From: Flavobacteriia bacterium
GTDB taxonomy: Bacteria; Bacteroidota; Bacteroidia; Flavobacteriales_D; Crocinitomicaceae
NCBI GenBank assembly: GCA_016178305.1
Contig: JACOTM010000122.1
Location: 1-64,000 of the forward strand
Reading direction: 5' to 3'
Length of the DNA: 64,000 nt
Part shown: in pieces, positions 17,703-27,120 of the stretch
Layout: every line of letters starts with the position of its first letter
Numbering within the stretch: position 1 is the stretch's first letter
Made by a program: the position numbers and the translations under genes
The notes under the pieces: model-generated
Told to the model about the DNA's origin: nothing
Seen by the model: the letters and a program-made list of their open reading frames with translations, nothing else
Database searches by the model: none

Positions 17703-19334
17703 TTATTTCTCAATTTCTCTCAAACTTTCCATTTTTTTCTTCGCTAGAAATCCTTTAACATCTTCGAAATGTTCTTTCACACGTTTATTTCCGAATTCGA
17801 AAACTTTTGTAGCTAAACCATCTAAAAAATCACGATCGTGAGATACTAAAATTAGTGTACCATCAAATGCTTTTAATGCGTCTTTAATAATATCTTTTGT
17901 TTTCATATCTAAGTGATTGGTGGGCTCATCGAGAATTAATAGATTGACGGGCTCTAATAATAATTTAATCATTGCCAAACGTGTTTTTTCACCACCTGAT
18001 AATACTTTTACTTTCTTCGTAGAATTTTCTCCTCCAAACATAAAAGCCCCCAAAATATCTTTGATTTTAGTTCGAATATCACCAACTGCAATATGATCGA
18101 TAGTTTCAAAAATCGTTAAACTTTCATCCAATAATGAAGCTTGATTTTGAGCAAAATAACCAACTTGAACATTGTGTCCTAATTCTAATGCCCCTTGAAA
18201 ATCAATTTCTTTCATAATAGCTTTAATCATCGTTGATTTCCCTTCACCATTTTTTCCTACAAAAGCAACTTTTTGACCTCTTTCAATAGTTAAAGACGCC
18301 TCTTTGAAAACCACATGATCACCATACGATTTTGATAAATCAGTTACAATTAATGGATAATTACCGGAACGTGGGGCTGGTGGAAATTTCAATCGCAAAG
18401 AAGAAGAATCAACCTCATCAACTTCTACAATTTTTAATTTTTCTAACATTTTAACACGCGATTGAACAACCAATGTTTTAGAAAAAGTTCCTTTGAATCG
18501 CTCTATAAATTCCGTTTGTTCAGCTATAAATTTTTGTTGCTCTTCAAATTGTTTTTGCTGTTGCTCTCTTCTCTCTTTTCGTAATTCCAAATAATGAGAA
18601 TACTTCGCTTTGTAATCGTAGATTCGTCCCATTGTTACTTCTATTGTTCTAGTCGTAATATTGTCAACGAAAGTTCTGTCATGTGAAATGACAACAACTG
18701 CTTTTGCATTATTGATCAAAAAATCTTCTAACCATTGAATTGATTCAATGTCCATGTGATTGGTTGGTTCATCCAGTAAAATTAGATCTGGTTTTTGTAA
18801 TAATATTTTCGCTAATTCTATACGCATTCTCCACCCTCCACTAAATTCAGAAGTTGGACGAACAAAATCTTCTCTCAAAAAACCAAGTCCCAAAAGTACT
18901 TTTTCAACTTCAGCATCAATATTTGTTTCTTCAATTGAATAAAATTTCTCACTTAATTCAGAAACACGTTCGATAATTTTATAATATTCATCAGACTCAT
19001 AATCCGTTCGAATTGTTAATTGATGATTCAACTCTTCAATTTCTACTTTCATACTTGAAATTGCTTGAAATGCTTTTGATGTTTCTTCAAAAACACTCGC
19101 ATTATCTTCCGTTAATAAATGCTGAGGCAAGTAAGCGATTACATATTCTTTAGGGGCCGATACATTTCCTTTTGTTGGTTTATTTATACCTGCTAATATT
19201 TTCAATAAAGTGGATTTTCCAGCTCCATTTTTACCCATTAGGGCAATTTTATCATTTTCATTAATGACAAATGAAACATCACTAAATAAAGTTTTTCCAC
19301 TAAACTCTACTCCTAAACCATCTATTGAAATCAT
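17703..19334 (-). CDS. ABC-F family ATPase (ribosome-associated, Uup/EttA-like)
   Basis: Soluble twin-ATPase of 543 residues without membrane segments. Two ABC modules are present: Walker A GKNGAGKST and GKNGEGKST, signatures FSGGWRMR and LSGGEKTR, Walker B LILLDEPTNH and LLILDEPTNH. Between them lies a charged linker rich in Glu, Gln and Lys (ERREQQQKQFEEQQ), which in ABC-F proteins reaches into the ribosome. Members act in translation, either relieving stalled ribosomes or protecting them from antibiotics; which one applies cannot be told here. A -7 box TATCTTTG lies 23-30 bases upstream. It is monocistronic. Confidence 0.94.
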   Translation of the reverse strand: MISIDGLGVEFSGKTLFSDVSFVINENDKIALMGKNGAGKSTLLKILAGINKPTKGNVSAPKEYVIAYLPQHLLTEDNASVFEETSKAFQAISSMKVEIEELNHQLTIRTDYESDEYYKIIERVSELSEKFYSIEETNIDAEVEKVLLGLGFLREDFVRPTSEFSGGWRMRIELAKILLQKPDLILLDEPTNHMDIESIQWLEDFLINNAKAVVVISHDRTFVDNITTRTIEVTMGRIYDYKAKYSHYLELRKERREQQQKQFEEQQKFIAEQTEFIERFKGTFSKTLVVQSRVKMLEKLKIVEVDEVDSSSLRLKFPPAPRSGNYPLIVTDLSKSYGDHVVFKEASLTIERGQKVAFVGKNGEGKSTMIKAIMKEIDFQGALELGHNVQVGYFAQNQASLLDESLTIFETIDHIAVGDIRTKIKDILGAFMFGGENSTKKVKVLSGGEKTRLAMIKLLLEPVNLLILDEPTNHLDMKTKDIIKDALKAFDGTLILVSHDRDFLDGLATKVFEFGNKRVKEHFEDVKGFLAKKKMESLREIEK

Positions 19335-19356
19335 GTATATCTATTTTTTGAAAGCA

Positions 19357-19364
19357 CAAAGATA
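19357..19364 (-). promoter_or_regulatory. Candidate -7 box for the ABC-F gene
   Basis: TATCTTTG on the minus strand, matching TAnnTTTG, with its last base 22 bases before the ATG at 19334. No TTG was found at the -33 distance. Confidence 0.4.
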
Positions 19365-19402
19365 AAGGAAAAGCAGAATTTATTCTAAGGAAAATAAAAT
19401 TG

Positions 19403-22400
19403 TTATTTTAATAATACAACATGTCCTTCTTTACGGTGTAAATCTCCTGTTTGGTCTTCAAAAAATACAACCCAAATATACACACCATCTTGACATATTT
19501 TCGTTTCATCTGGCCGAGTACCATTCCAGCCATCATTAATGTTATGTGTTTCATTAATAACTTGTCCCCATCTATTATAAATTAGCAATGTGAAATTTTT
19601 ATCTTTGATACCATAACCTTTTAAATAAAAAACTTCATTAATGTTATCTCCATCAGGAGTGAATGTATTTGGAGCATAGATTGCCCATGAAGCCGATATA
19701 TTTATATCATGAGTCACTGAATCAGGACAACCATATTGATTATCAGCAATTAAAGTAATTACATAATGCCCATATATTTCATAGCTATGACTTGGGCTAA
19801 TTTCAGCACTCGTATTTCCATCTCCAAATTTCCATACATAGGAATTAGAAATTGAAGAATTATTTGAAAATTCAAACAATGGATTTATTAAATCTTGGCT
19901 ATAAGAAGATATTGTAAAAGCTGGTTGCGCTGGAGGATTAACAACGATAATACTCGTATCTATATTTTGTGCTTTACAGCCATTATTATCAATTATGGAT
20001 AAATTTACCATATAGCTACCACTTTCATCGTATTGGTGGGATGGATGCATTCCACTACCATACGTACTATCTCCAAAGTTCCATGTATAAGACCATGCAT
20101 TTGAATTATCTCCTAAATTTGAGAAAAATACTACGCTATGGGGGCAAATACTATCAATTATAGGTGTTAAAACGATATTAGGAATTTGATGAACCAAAAC
20201 CTGTATTGAATCTAAAATAGAATTCCCACAACTATTGACAGCTTCGACAGTATAAAAAGTTGATTCTATAGGAAATAAAGTGATCGGAGTATTCGTTGAA
20301 CATGTTGGACAAAACAACCACGTCAAAGTAACATTTGGATCATTTCCTAAATAATCTACAGACAATATAACGGAATCATTTTTACATATTTCAGTTGTAC
20401 TTAAAATTGGCATAATATCCATGTTATCCAATAAATTAACTTTAACATGAGAAGTTAAATTTAATGCACAATTATTAACATCATGTATTTGACAAGTAAA
20501 TGTTTGGTTTGAAATTGGATTTACGATTATCGATGATGTTTGAGCTCCTCCAGGATTCCAAGTGTATGAATAACTGCCAGTTCCCCCAATTGCTAGTACT
20601 GAAATAAAAACACTATCTCCAGGACAAATTGTTGTATCATCCGAAATATTAGCAACTAGTAACGGTGGCTCTGTAATAATTTGACTATTTTGAATTGTGC
20701 AACCGTGTGCATCACTAATATTGAGTGTGTAACTACCTGCACCAATATTACTTAACATTGTTGATGTTTCGCCAGTTGACCAATTATAAACATAAGGAAG
20801 TGTTCCGCCTGTAACATTAACTGAAATTGCACCATTTACTAAGCCATGACAACTTGGGTTTACAGCAGCAAAATTTAAAAGCAATTCTTGGGGTTCTACA
20901 ATATTCACTGCCAACATAGTTTGACAGCTATTAATATCAGTTACTGTACACAAATAACTCCCTCCTGGTAAATTCACAGCAGAATCACCTGTTTGTGGTG
21001 GATTTGTATTCCATAAATATTGATACGGTTCTGTCCCGCCTGTAACATTAATAACAGCTAGTCCATTAGTTTGACCATAACAAATATTACTAGTCGTTTG
21101 AGCTAATTGAGGATTTAAGATTGCTGGTTCTTGAATCGTAAAAAACAAAATTGTATCACAACCCATCGAATTTATTATCCTTATCTGATGCAGACCTGGT
21201 GTTAAACTTAATTGCGTATTCACAGTCGTAGGAGTTGTATTGTCCCATGAAAAAGTCGAAGGACTAAATATTCCATTTGTAGTTATTGTAGCATGCCCAT
21301 TATTATAACCTTTACAAGAAATATTTGTTGTGTTTAAAATGATATTTTCATTAAAACTATAAAAAGTAATTCGAACAACATCAGTATCTGCTGGACAATT
21401 ATTGTTTCCGGTTGAAATTAAAGATAAATCTAAAAATCCATTTGAAATTTCACTTGCAGTTGGAGTATAAAATACATTTAATGCTGTATTTGAAGTTGAA
21501 AAAAGTCCACTTCCTCCCGTCCATATTCCTCCGGTTGCTGTTTGTACAGTCCCATGCAAGGCTATCATCCCAGGATTTTGACGGCAGACATTGACATCGG
21601 ATCCAGCATTTACTAAAATTGGTAATAAATCTTGCGTAATTAAGGATGTTGCTGAAACAGGTGGACAATTGTTATTATCAATAATCGTTAGAATATAAGC
21701 TCCTGCTCCTCCTATAACATTTTCGGTTGTTGCACCATTATTCCAAGAGTAATGATATGGACTTGTTCCTCCTTGGACAGAAGAAGTTATTGTAATAGGA
21801 TCTTCTCCAAAACATAAATGCAAACTAGTTGGAGAGACTGAAACAGTCAACGGTTGTGGTTGTGTTAAAGTAAAAAACAATGTAGTGTCACAACCCATGG
21901 AATTTATAATTCGAACTTCATGTAAACCTGGTGTAAGATTATTTTTAAATCCAACAGCAGTTATCGAACCATTATCCCATGAAAAAGTTGCAGGGCTATA
22001 TAAACCACTTGAAATCACGGTAGCGGTTCCATTATTTACCCCATTACATGTAATATTTGTCGTTGTTAGTGTTAATGTTTCATTAAAGGACATAAAATAT
22101 ATTCGAACGACATCTATGCTCGGTGGGCAGTTATTATTTCCTGTTGAAGTTAACGTTAAATCCACAAAACCACTACTAATCTCCGCTGCTGTAGGAGTGT
22201 AAAAAAGATTTAAAGATGTATTATTAGGTGTTAATAATCCCCCTCCTCCAGACCAAATTCCTCCAGTTGCAGTTTGTACCGTACCAATAACATTAATAGT
22301 TCCTGGATTTTGACGACAAACATATTTATCAACACCTGCATTGGCGATAATCGGTAAAACATCTTGATTAACAATCGCTGATTGAGAAACTGATGGACAA

Positions 22401-25400
22401 TTGTGCTGATCTGTCACTGATAAAGTATAATTCCCAGCCCCAACAGTTATATTCGTTGTGTTTTGACCATTACTCCATGTATAAATATAAGGAGCTGTTC
22501 CGCCACTCATGGAAGATGAAATCAAAACTGGAGCATCTCCGAAACATAAGTGTGTATTAGAGGGCCCAACACTTAACACCAAAGCTTGAGGTTGATTAAT
22601 TACAAAACTCAATGTCGTATCACACCCCATTGAATTAATAATACGAACACTATGAATACCTGCGGTTAAGTTCATAATTGAATTTGAAGCTGTAATTGAA
22701 CCATTATCCCATGAAAAAGTTGCAGGACTATAAGATCCAGTACATGTAACATTTGCTTGTCCGTTATTAAAACCAAAACATGAAATATCAACAGTTGATA
22801 ACGTAATATTTTCGTCAAAACTTAAAAAAAAGATTCGAACCACATCACTTGCTGGAGGACAATTATTATTACCTGTTGTTGTTAGTGTTAAATCAACAAA
22901 ACCATTGCTTATTTCTGCTAGAGTTGGTGTGTAATTTAAATTTAAAGAAGTATTATTAGGTGAATATGTTCCTAAACCACCTGACCAAATTCCTCCAGTT
23001 GCAGTTTGAACTGTTGCTAAAACATTTATAGTTCCTGGATTTTGTCTACATACTTTTTTATCTTGTCCTGCGTTTGCTTGAATTGGCATTAAATCTTGAG
23101 TAAAAATAGCTGTTTGACTAAATGGTCCACAACCAAATTGATCTGTCACATTTAAAACATGTGTTCCTACTCCAGCTGAAAGATTAGGTGTATTCTCTCC
23201 TGTATTCCAAGAATAAATATAAGGCGGTGTTCCTCCTGATACTGTTGAAGTAATGAGAATATTAGGATCTCCAAAACAAAGATGTGCAGAATTTGGAGAA
23301 ATCGACAAGTTAAGAATTGTTGGTTCAGTTAATGTGAAACTTAATGTTGTATCACAACCTATCGCATTAATAATTCTTACAAAATGAATTCCTGGGGCTA
23401 AATTTGTAACTGAATTTACAGCTGTTGGCAAAGCTCCATCCCAAGAAAAAGTACATGGGCTATAAGCTCCAATTGTAGAAACAGATGCCTGCCCATTGTT
23501 TATTCCGTTACATGTAATATTTGTTGTTGTTAAATCAATTACTTCATTAAAAACAAAGAAATTTATTCGAACAGTATCCACACTACCTGGACAACCATTA
23601 TTCCCTGTAGAAGTTAATATTAAATCTACATATCCTTGATTTAGTTCATTATTTGTTGGTGTATAGAACAAATTTAATATCGAATTAGAAGGCGAATACA
23701 CCCCATTTCCTCCAGACCAAAGTCCTCCACTTGCTGTTTGAATAGAACCCTGTACATTGATTGAATTCGAATATTGTTTACAAATATTTAAATCTGGACC
23801 TGCATTTGCTAATATTGGTTGCGCATCTTGATTTACTGTAACACTTTGAGTTGGCGAACTACAATTTCTTGAATCAGTCACGGTAAGGGTATATACTCCT
23901 CCAGAAGCTTGAATTGTAGGTATCGTTTCGCCTGTACTCCATAAATAAGTATAAGCTGGAAGACCATCAGAAACATTTGCAGACAATGTAATTTCAGGAT
24001 CATTAAAACATAAATGAGGAACAAGAGGTAAAAATGTAAATTCTGGTAAAGGATATCCTTGTTGAATAGAAAAAGTATCCACTATTGAGCATATATTTGC
24101 TGTACTAGTTGTTAACGTAAAATTGCCTGAAGGTAAATTTGTTGCCGTTACCGTTGGATTCCCTGTGTATGTTTGATGAAAACCATTTGGACCATCAACT
24201 GTAAAAGTATAAGGTCCTGTACTACCATTTCCTGTAAAGGTTGCAATTCCATTTGTATAAGTCATACATGTCTCGCTAATAGTCGTAATTGTAGAATTAA
24301 AAATTTCATCAACAACAACAGTTATTTGCGAAGGTATTGTATCATTGACACCATTCGTATAAATAACATCAAAAGTAGTTGTTTCAGTTATAAATGCAGT
24401 CACGTTTGCAGGATCTGGATATCCTGGTATATGCGCCCAATCGAAATAATAAGGTGTACAATTAGTTGCTGTAATCAATACTTCATCCAATCCCCAATGA
24501 TCAAATCCCGCTCCAGATGTTTCCTCTTGGTGCCATCTTATTATAGTATGATCTGAGAATGCTTCCGGAGGTAAATTGAAACAATAATTTGCCCAATCAG
24601 TAAATGGTGTTGCCCCAAAGGTAGAAAAAGTTGTCGTCATCGGATTATATGATTCTATATTTCCATCAGGATGAAAATACGCTATAGGAGCGAACGTAAC
24701 CCCACAATCAGTTGAATACATTAATGAAACACCTTCATTTGGTAAATCTGGTCCCTCACAATCACCACTTCCTCCTTGAATTGCAAATTTTAAATCAAAA
24801 CAAATTTGACCGCCACAAGGTAAATTCAATTCATTTGTTGTTAAAGTTCTTGGGTGTGGTGAAGAAGCTCCAAACCATAAATGAGTCGTTCCATTTGGTG
24901 ATTCCCCACATGGATTATCAAACATTCCTGAACCAACAAAATTCCAACCAACTCCAGGTGTTCCATCGTTAAAATTACTAGCTAATACAGGAATAGAATT
25001 TTGTCCTATCGCTGATAAATTTACAGTTCCACCTATACAAGGCAAAAGATACGTATTTGCAAATGCACTTGAAGTCGCGTTAGAAATTTGGGGAACAGAT
25101 ACACATGGAGGACATGAAGTACAACCACCGCAATCAATTCCTTCTTCTAATCCGTTTTGAATTCCATCATTACAAAGCGGAATTGTATCACAAGAAATTG
25201 TGGCTGCAAATCCAGCTTTAGTAATTGAATTACTTGACACTAAATACAAAGTAATTGAAGAATTCGTTGATGTATAAGTTGCTGGCGCAGGAATTCCATT
25301 TCCTGTTAAAGTAGCTAACAAAGCTCCTGTATTATCAGAACCAGCATAAATATATAAATAATCAAAATCTAATTGTAAGTTGAAACTTGTAAATGTAACA

Positions 25401-25630
25401 GATGCACCCAAACCTGGAGACCCTGAATTTATTGTAAAAGTTGTAATCTCATTATTAGCATAATTCCCACCTGGACCTCCAGCATCATATATTGTACCAA
25501 CACAAGCGTTTATAGTAGTTGTTTGATTCGCCACCATATTCCATGTCTGAGTATAAGAATAATTGAATATTCCAATAAAAACAAGAAATATGAATAGTGT
25601 TGTTTTCAATCGTAACTTTTTAAGGTTCAA
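19403..25630 (-). CDS. Giant secreted SprB-like repeat protein with T9SS type B (gliding motility-associated) C-terminal domain
   Basis: A 2075-residue exported cell-surface protein. Order: signal peptide (1-28, ending YSYTQ); CUB-like domain (about 30-150); a Cys-rich CNDGIQNGLEEGIDCGGC motif (about 153-176); a jelly-roll region resembling reelin/MAM-type repeats (about 180-420); a Cys-containing segment; four 244-residue repeats (about 535-1503), each holding an SprB-type GGTPPYxYxW module and an NAGxDxxVCRQNPG module; two more SprB modules; PKD-like domains (about 1820-1970, WNFGD and WKFGDGN); and a final T9SS type B sorting domain (APNTFTPDGDNINE, YNRWGQ, DGVYIW) ending in VVLLK. It would leave the cell by T9SS and sit on the surface as an adhesin or gliding-related protein; this is inferred. 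It stands alone with 187 non-coding bases upstream. Confidence 0.93.
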   Translation of the reverse strand: MNLKKLRLKTTLFIFLVFIGIFNYSYTQTWNMVANQTTTINACVGTIYDAGGPGGNYANNEITTFTINSGSPGLGASVTFTSFNLQLDFDYLYIYAGSDNTGALLATLTGNGIPAPATYTSTNSSITLYLVSSNSITKAGFAATISCDTIPLCNDGIQNGLEEGIDCGGCTSCPPCVSVPQISNATSSAFANTYLLPCIGGTVNLSAIGQNSIPVLASNFNDGTPGVGWNFVGSGMFDNPCGESPNGTTHLWFGASSPHPRTLTTNELNLPCGGQICFDLKFAIQGGSGDCEGPDLPNEGVSLMYSTDCGVTFAPIAYFHPDGNIESYNPMTTTFSTFGATPFTDWANYCFNLPPEAFSDHTIIRWHQEETSGAGFDHWGLDEVLITATNCTPYYFDWAHIPGYPDPANVTAFITETTTFDVIYTNGVNDTIPSQITVVVDEIFNSTITTISETCMTYTNGIATFTGNGSTGPYTFTVDGPNGFHQTYTGNPTVTATNLPSGNFTLTTSTANICSIVDTFSIQQGYPLPEFTFLPLVPHLCFNDPEITLSANVSDGLPAYTYLWSTGETIPTIQASGGVYTLTVTDSRNCSSPTQSVTVNQDAQPILANAGPDLNICKQYSNSINVQGSIQTASGGLWSGGNGVYSPSNSILNLFYTPTNNELNQGYVDLILTSTGNNGCPGSVDTVRINFFVFNEVIDLTTTNITCNGINNGQASVSTIGAYSPCTFSWDGALPTAVNSVTNLAPGIHFVRIINAIGCDTTLSFTLTEPTILNLSISPNSAHLCFGDPNILITSTVSGGTPPYIYSWNTGENTPNLSAGVGTHVLNVTDQFGCGPFSQTAIFTQDLMPIQANAGQDKKVCRQNPGTINVLATVQTATGGIWSGGLGTYSPNNTSLNLNYTPTLAEISNGFVDLTLTTTGNNNCPPASDVVRIFFLSFDENITLSTVDISCFGFNNGQANVTCTGSYSPATFSWDNGSITASNSIMNLTAGIHSVRIINSMGCDTTLSFVINQPQALVLSVGPSNTHLCFGDAPVLISSSMSGGTAPYIYTWSNGQNTTNITVGAGNYTLSVTDQHNCPSVSQSAIVNQDVLPIIANAGVDKYVCRQNPGTINVIGTVQTATGGIWSGGGGLLTPNNTSLNLFYTPTAAEISSGFVDLTLTSTGNNNCPPSIDVVRIYFMSFNETLTLTTTNITCNGVNNGTATVISSGLYSPATFSWDNGSITAVGFKNNLTPGLHEVRIINSMGCDTTLFFTLTQPQPLTVSVSPTSLHLCFGEDPITITSSVQGGTSPYHYSWNNGATTENVIGGAGAYILTIIDNNNCPPVSATSLITQDLLPILVNAGSDVNVCRQNPGMIALHGTVQTATGGIWTGGSGLFSTSNTALNVFYTPTASEISNGFLDLSLISTGNNNCPADTDVVRITFYSFNENIILNTTNISCKGYNNGHATITTNGIFSPSTFSWDNTTPTTVNTQLSLTPGLHQIRIINSMGCDTILFFTIQEPAILNPQLAQTTSNICYGQTNGLAVINVTGGTEPYQYLWNTNPPQTGDSAVNLPGGSYLCTVTDINSCQTMLAVNIVEPQELLLNFAAVNPSCHGLVNGAISVNVTGGTLPYVYNWSTGETSTMLSNIGAGSYTLNISDAHGCTIQNSQIITEPPLLVANISDDTTICPGDSVFISVLAIGGTGSYSYTWNPGGAQTSSIIVNPISNQTFTCQIHDVNNCALNLTSHVKVNLLDNMDIMPILSTTEICKNDSVILSVDYLGNDPNVTLTWLFCPTCSTNTPITLFPIESTFYTVEAVNSCGNSILDSIQVLVHQIPNIVLTPIIDSICPHSVVFFSNLGDNSNAWSYTWNFGDSTYGSGMHPSHQYDESGSYMVNLSIIDNNGCKAQNIDTSIIVVNPPAQPAFTISSYSQDLINPLFEFSNNSSISNSYVWKFGDGNTSAEISPSHSYEIYGHYVITLIADNQYGCPDSVTHDINISASWAIYAPNTFTPDGDNINEVFYLKGYGIKDKNFTLLIYNRWGQVINETHNINDGWNGTRPDETKICQDGVYIWVVFFEDQTGDLHRKEGHVVLLK
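21122..24018 (-). repeat. Four tandem 732-nt coding repeats in the giant adhesin gene
   Basis: Two independent anchors recur at exactly 732-base steps. The NAG(x)D anchor lies at 23798, 23066, 22334 and 21602; the HLCF anchor lies at 24005, 23273, 22541 and 21809. Each unit is therefore 244 codons with no net indel. A fifth, diverged start in the same phase is seen near 21080 (ICYGQ). Each unit contains two immunoglobulin-like modules. Protein identity between units is clearly high (for example VCRQNPG and ATGGIW recur), while the DNA has drifted at third positions. Confidence 0.92.
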
Positions 25631-25817
25631 TACTAAAATAACGATTCCAATTGGTTCTGGTTGTCCGTAAAAAAAAGGGATAACACAAAATACGTATTTT
25701 TGCGCATTTGATTTTGAAAATACACAATTTAATTAAAAACTAAAAAACAAATAGCTCTAAAATATATTTTAGATTGGAAACCTCATTCTTTAACCCGATG
25801 ATATTCACTCCTATGAA

Positions 25818-26762
25818 TCATTTGCAATATTTTTTTGAATGTCTAATTTTAAGATATTCTTGTTCCTTTTGCCCTTTTGTAGGTATTAATTCACAATCTA
25901 TCTTTAAAGTTGCTATATCCATAATAGTCGAATATCCACTCCTTGAAATAATTTTTTTAGATTTTAATATCAATTTATCTTTCGTTATCCAATTATCAGA
26001 AGATTCAATTATTATATTTTTATTATTATCATTATACTTATATTTTTTAGGCGAAATAAAATATGTTACCCCTTGAATTTTAGAGGCTTTAATAAGTTCT
26101 GATTCAAAAAAAAGTTGCGCATGTGGTTCTGGCCCACTGATTATTACGACTTGTTCAATTGTTTTTTCTAAAGGTAAATAGAAACTAAATCGAGATTTAA
26201 TTCCAATATAAAAACAATTTTTAAATGTAGAATTAAGAGATAATTTTCCTGCATAAGTTGATTTTTTATCATCTAGTACCCAAACGATATTAAAATTTCG
26301 AATCATTTTTTTATGAACTGTATCCATAAATTTAAATAATCCTGTAAGAGGTAAATTAATTTGATGGGTTATAAAAATAGAAGTAATTTTTTTTGAGAAA
26401 AAGCCATAACGATGATCCGATATAATAATATCAATTTGAAATTGTGTGGTTAAATGATTAACTTCTTTTTTTTCCGATACAAATCTTTTATATAATTTAT
26501 AACTACGTTTTAATACATCATAAATAAAATTACCCTTTTTATTAAATTCGAATGGATATCCCTGATGTTCAATATAAATCAATTTGTGGGAATTAAAATA
26601 ATTTGAAATAATTTTTTTTTGCTCTTTATTACAAGCTATAAAAATAGAATTCTCCTGTTTTAATAATTGATCAATTAAAGGTAAACATCTCGAAACGTGT
26701 CCAAATCCCCAATTTAGTGGAGATATTAAAATTTTTTTATTTGCTATTTCATGAGGATACAT
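25818..26762 (-). CDS. Putative MurG/UGT-like glycosyltransferase, possibly C-terminally short
   Basis: A 314-residue protein beginning with KKILISPLNWGFGHVSRCLPLI, the N-terminal pattern of a group of Bacteroidota glycosyltransferases with a GT-B, MurG-like fold. The acceptor-side Gly-rich loop, SDHRYGFFS and the C-terminal SRSGYSTIMDIA donor-site stretch are visible. After GQKEQEYLK the frame ends within ten residues, whereas I would expect some 30 more; the triplets after the TGA remain open for about 25 codons. It is the last gene of a four-gene minus operon, 10 bases after the DUF4296 lipoprotein gene. The fold assignment is likely; the substrate is unknown. Confidence 0.72.
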   Translation of the reverse strand: MYPHEIANKKILISPLNWGFGHVSRCLPLIDQLLKQENSIFIACNKEQKKIISNYFNSHKLIYIEHQGYPFEFNKKGNFIYDVLKRSYKLYKRFVSEKKEVNHLTTQFQIDIIISDHRYGFFSKKITSIFITHQINLPLTGLFKFMDTVHKKMIRNFNIVWVLDDKKSTYAGKLSLNSTFKNCFYIGIKSRFSFYLPLEKTIEQVVIISGPEPHAQLFFESELIKASKIQGVTYFISPKKYKYNDNNKNIIIESSDNWITKDKLILKSKKIISRSGYSTIMDIATLKIDCELIPTKGQKEQEYLKIRHSKKYCK

Positions 26763-26772
26763 TTAGAAAAAA

Positions 26773-27120
26773 TTATTTAGCTTGTTCTTTTGCTAAATCC
26801 CTATTCACTAAATCTAATACTTTTGAATAAATTTCCTGCATTTTTTCTTGTCTCGAACCATAATAATTCATCGAGTTTTCAAATACAATTTCATCTACTT
26901 GATATTTCTTTAAAATCAATTTCCCTGATTTCGAAATAACTTTATAATTTTGTTGTAGATTCGGAATCTTTTGTTGAACATAAGCTTCTAAAACAGTCAT
27001 TTCTTTTAAAATAAGAACCATTTTTTTTTCAGAAATTAAATGCTCTGGTAAAGGAAATCGCTTAATTTCAGTTGTAGTGCAACTAATTATAAAAATGAAT
27101 AAAATTCCTAAATATTTCAT
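26773..27120 (-). CDS. DUF4296 domain lipoprotein
   Basis: Small 115-residue lipoprotein of a Bacteroidota family known only as DUF4296. A hydrophobic N-terminus ends in the lipobox-like IISC (Cys14). The rest is alpha-helical and charged, with the family-like start LISEKKMVLILKEMTVLEAYVQQK and an ENSMNYYGSRQEKM stretch. Its ATG overlaps the dihydroorotase stop by one base, so translation is coupled. The pairing of this family with dihydroorotase is something I recall from other Bacteroidota, but no function is known. Confidence 0.82.
   Translation of the reverse strand: MKYLGILFIFIISCTTTEIKRFPLPEHLISEKKMVLILKEMTVLEAYVQQKIPNLQQNYKVISKSGKLILKKYQVDEIVFENSMNYYGSRQEKMQEIYSKVLDLVNRDLAKEQAK

Noticed and set aside
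21885-22202. 105-codon plus-strand frame inside the giant adhesin gene
   Set aside because: Antisense to a conserved domain repeat with no independent support.
24173-24556. 127-codon plus-strand frame with many Cys and Ile
   Set aside because: Shadow of the adhesin; composition reflects the complement of Thr/Gly/Asn codons.
19403-25630. Regular repeats considered as a CRISPR or satellite array
   Set aside because: The 732-base units are in-frame coding repeats of a secreted protein, with no short conserved repeat and spacer pattern.
25693-25700. TATTTTTG on the plus strand as a promoter
   Set aside because: It matches TAnnTTTG but no plus-strand gene follows; the frame at 25774-26076 is antisense to the glycosyltransferase.
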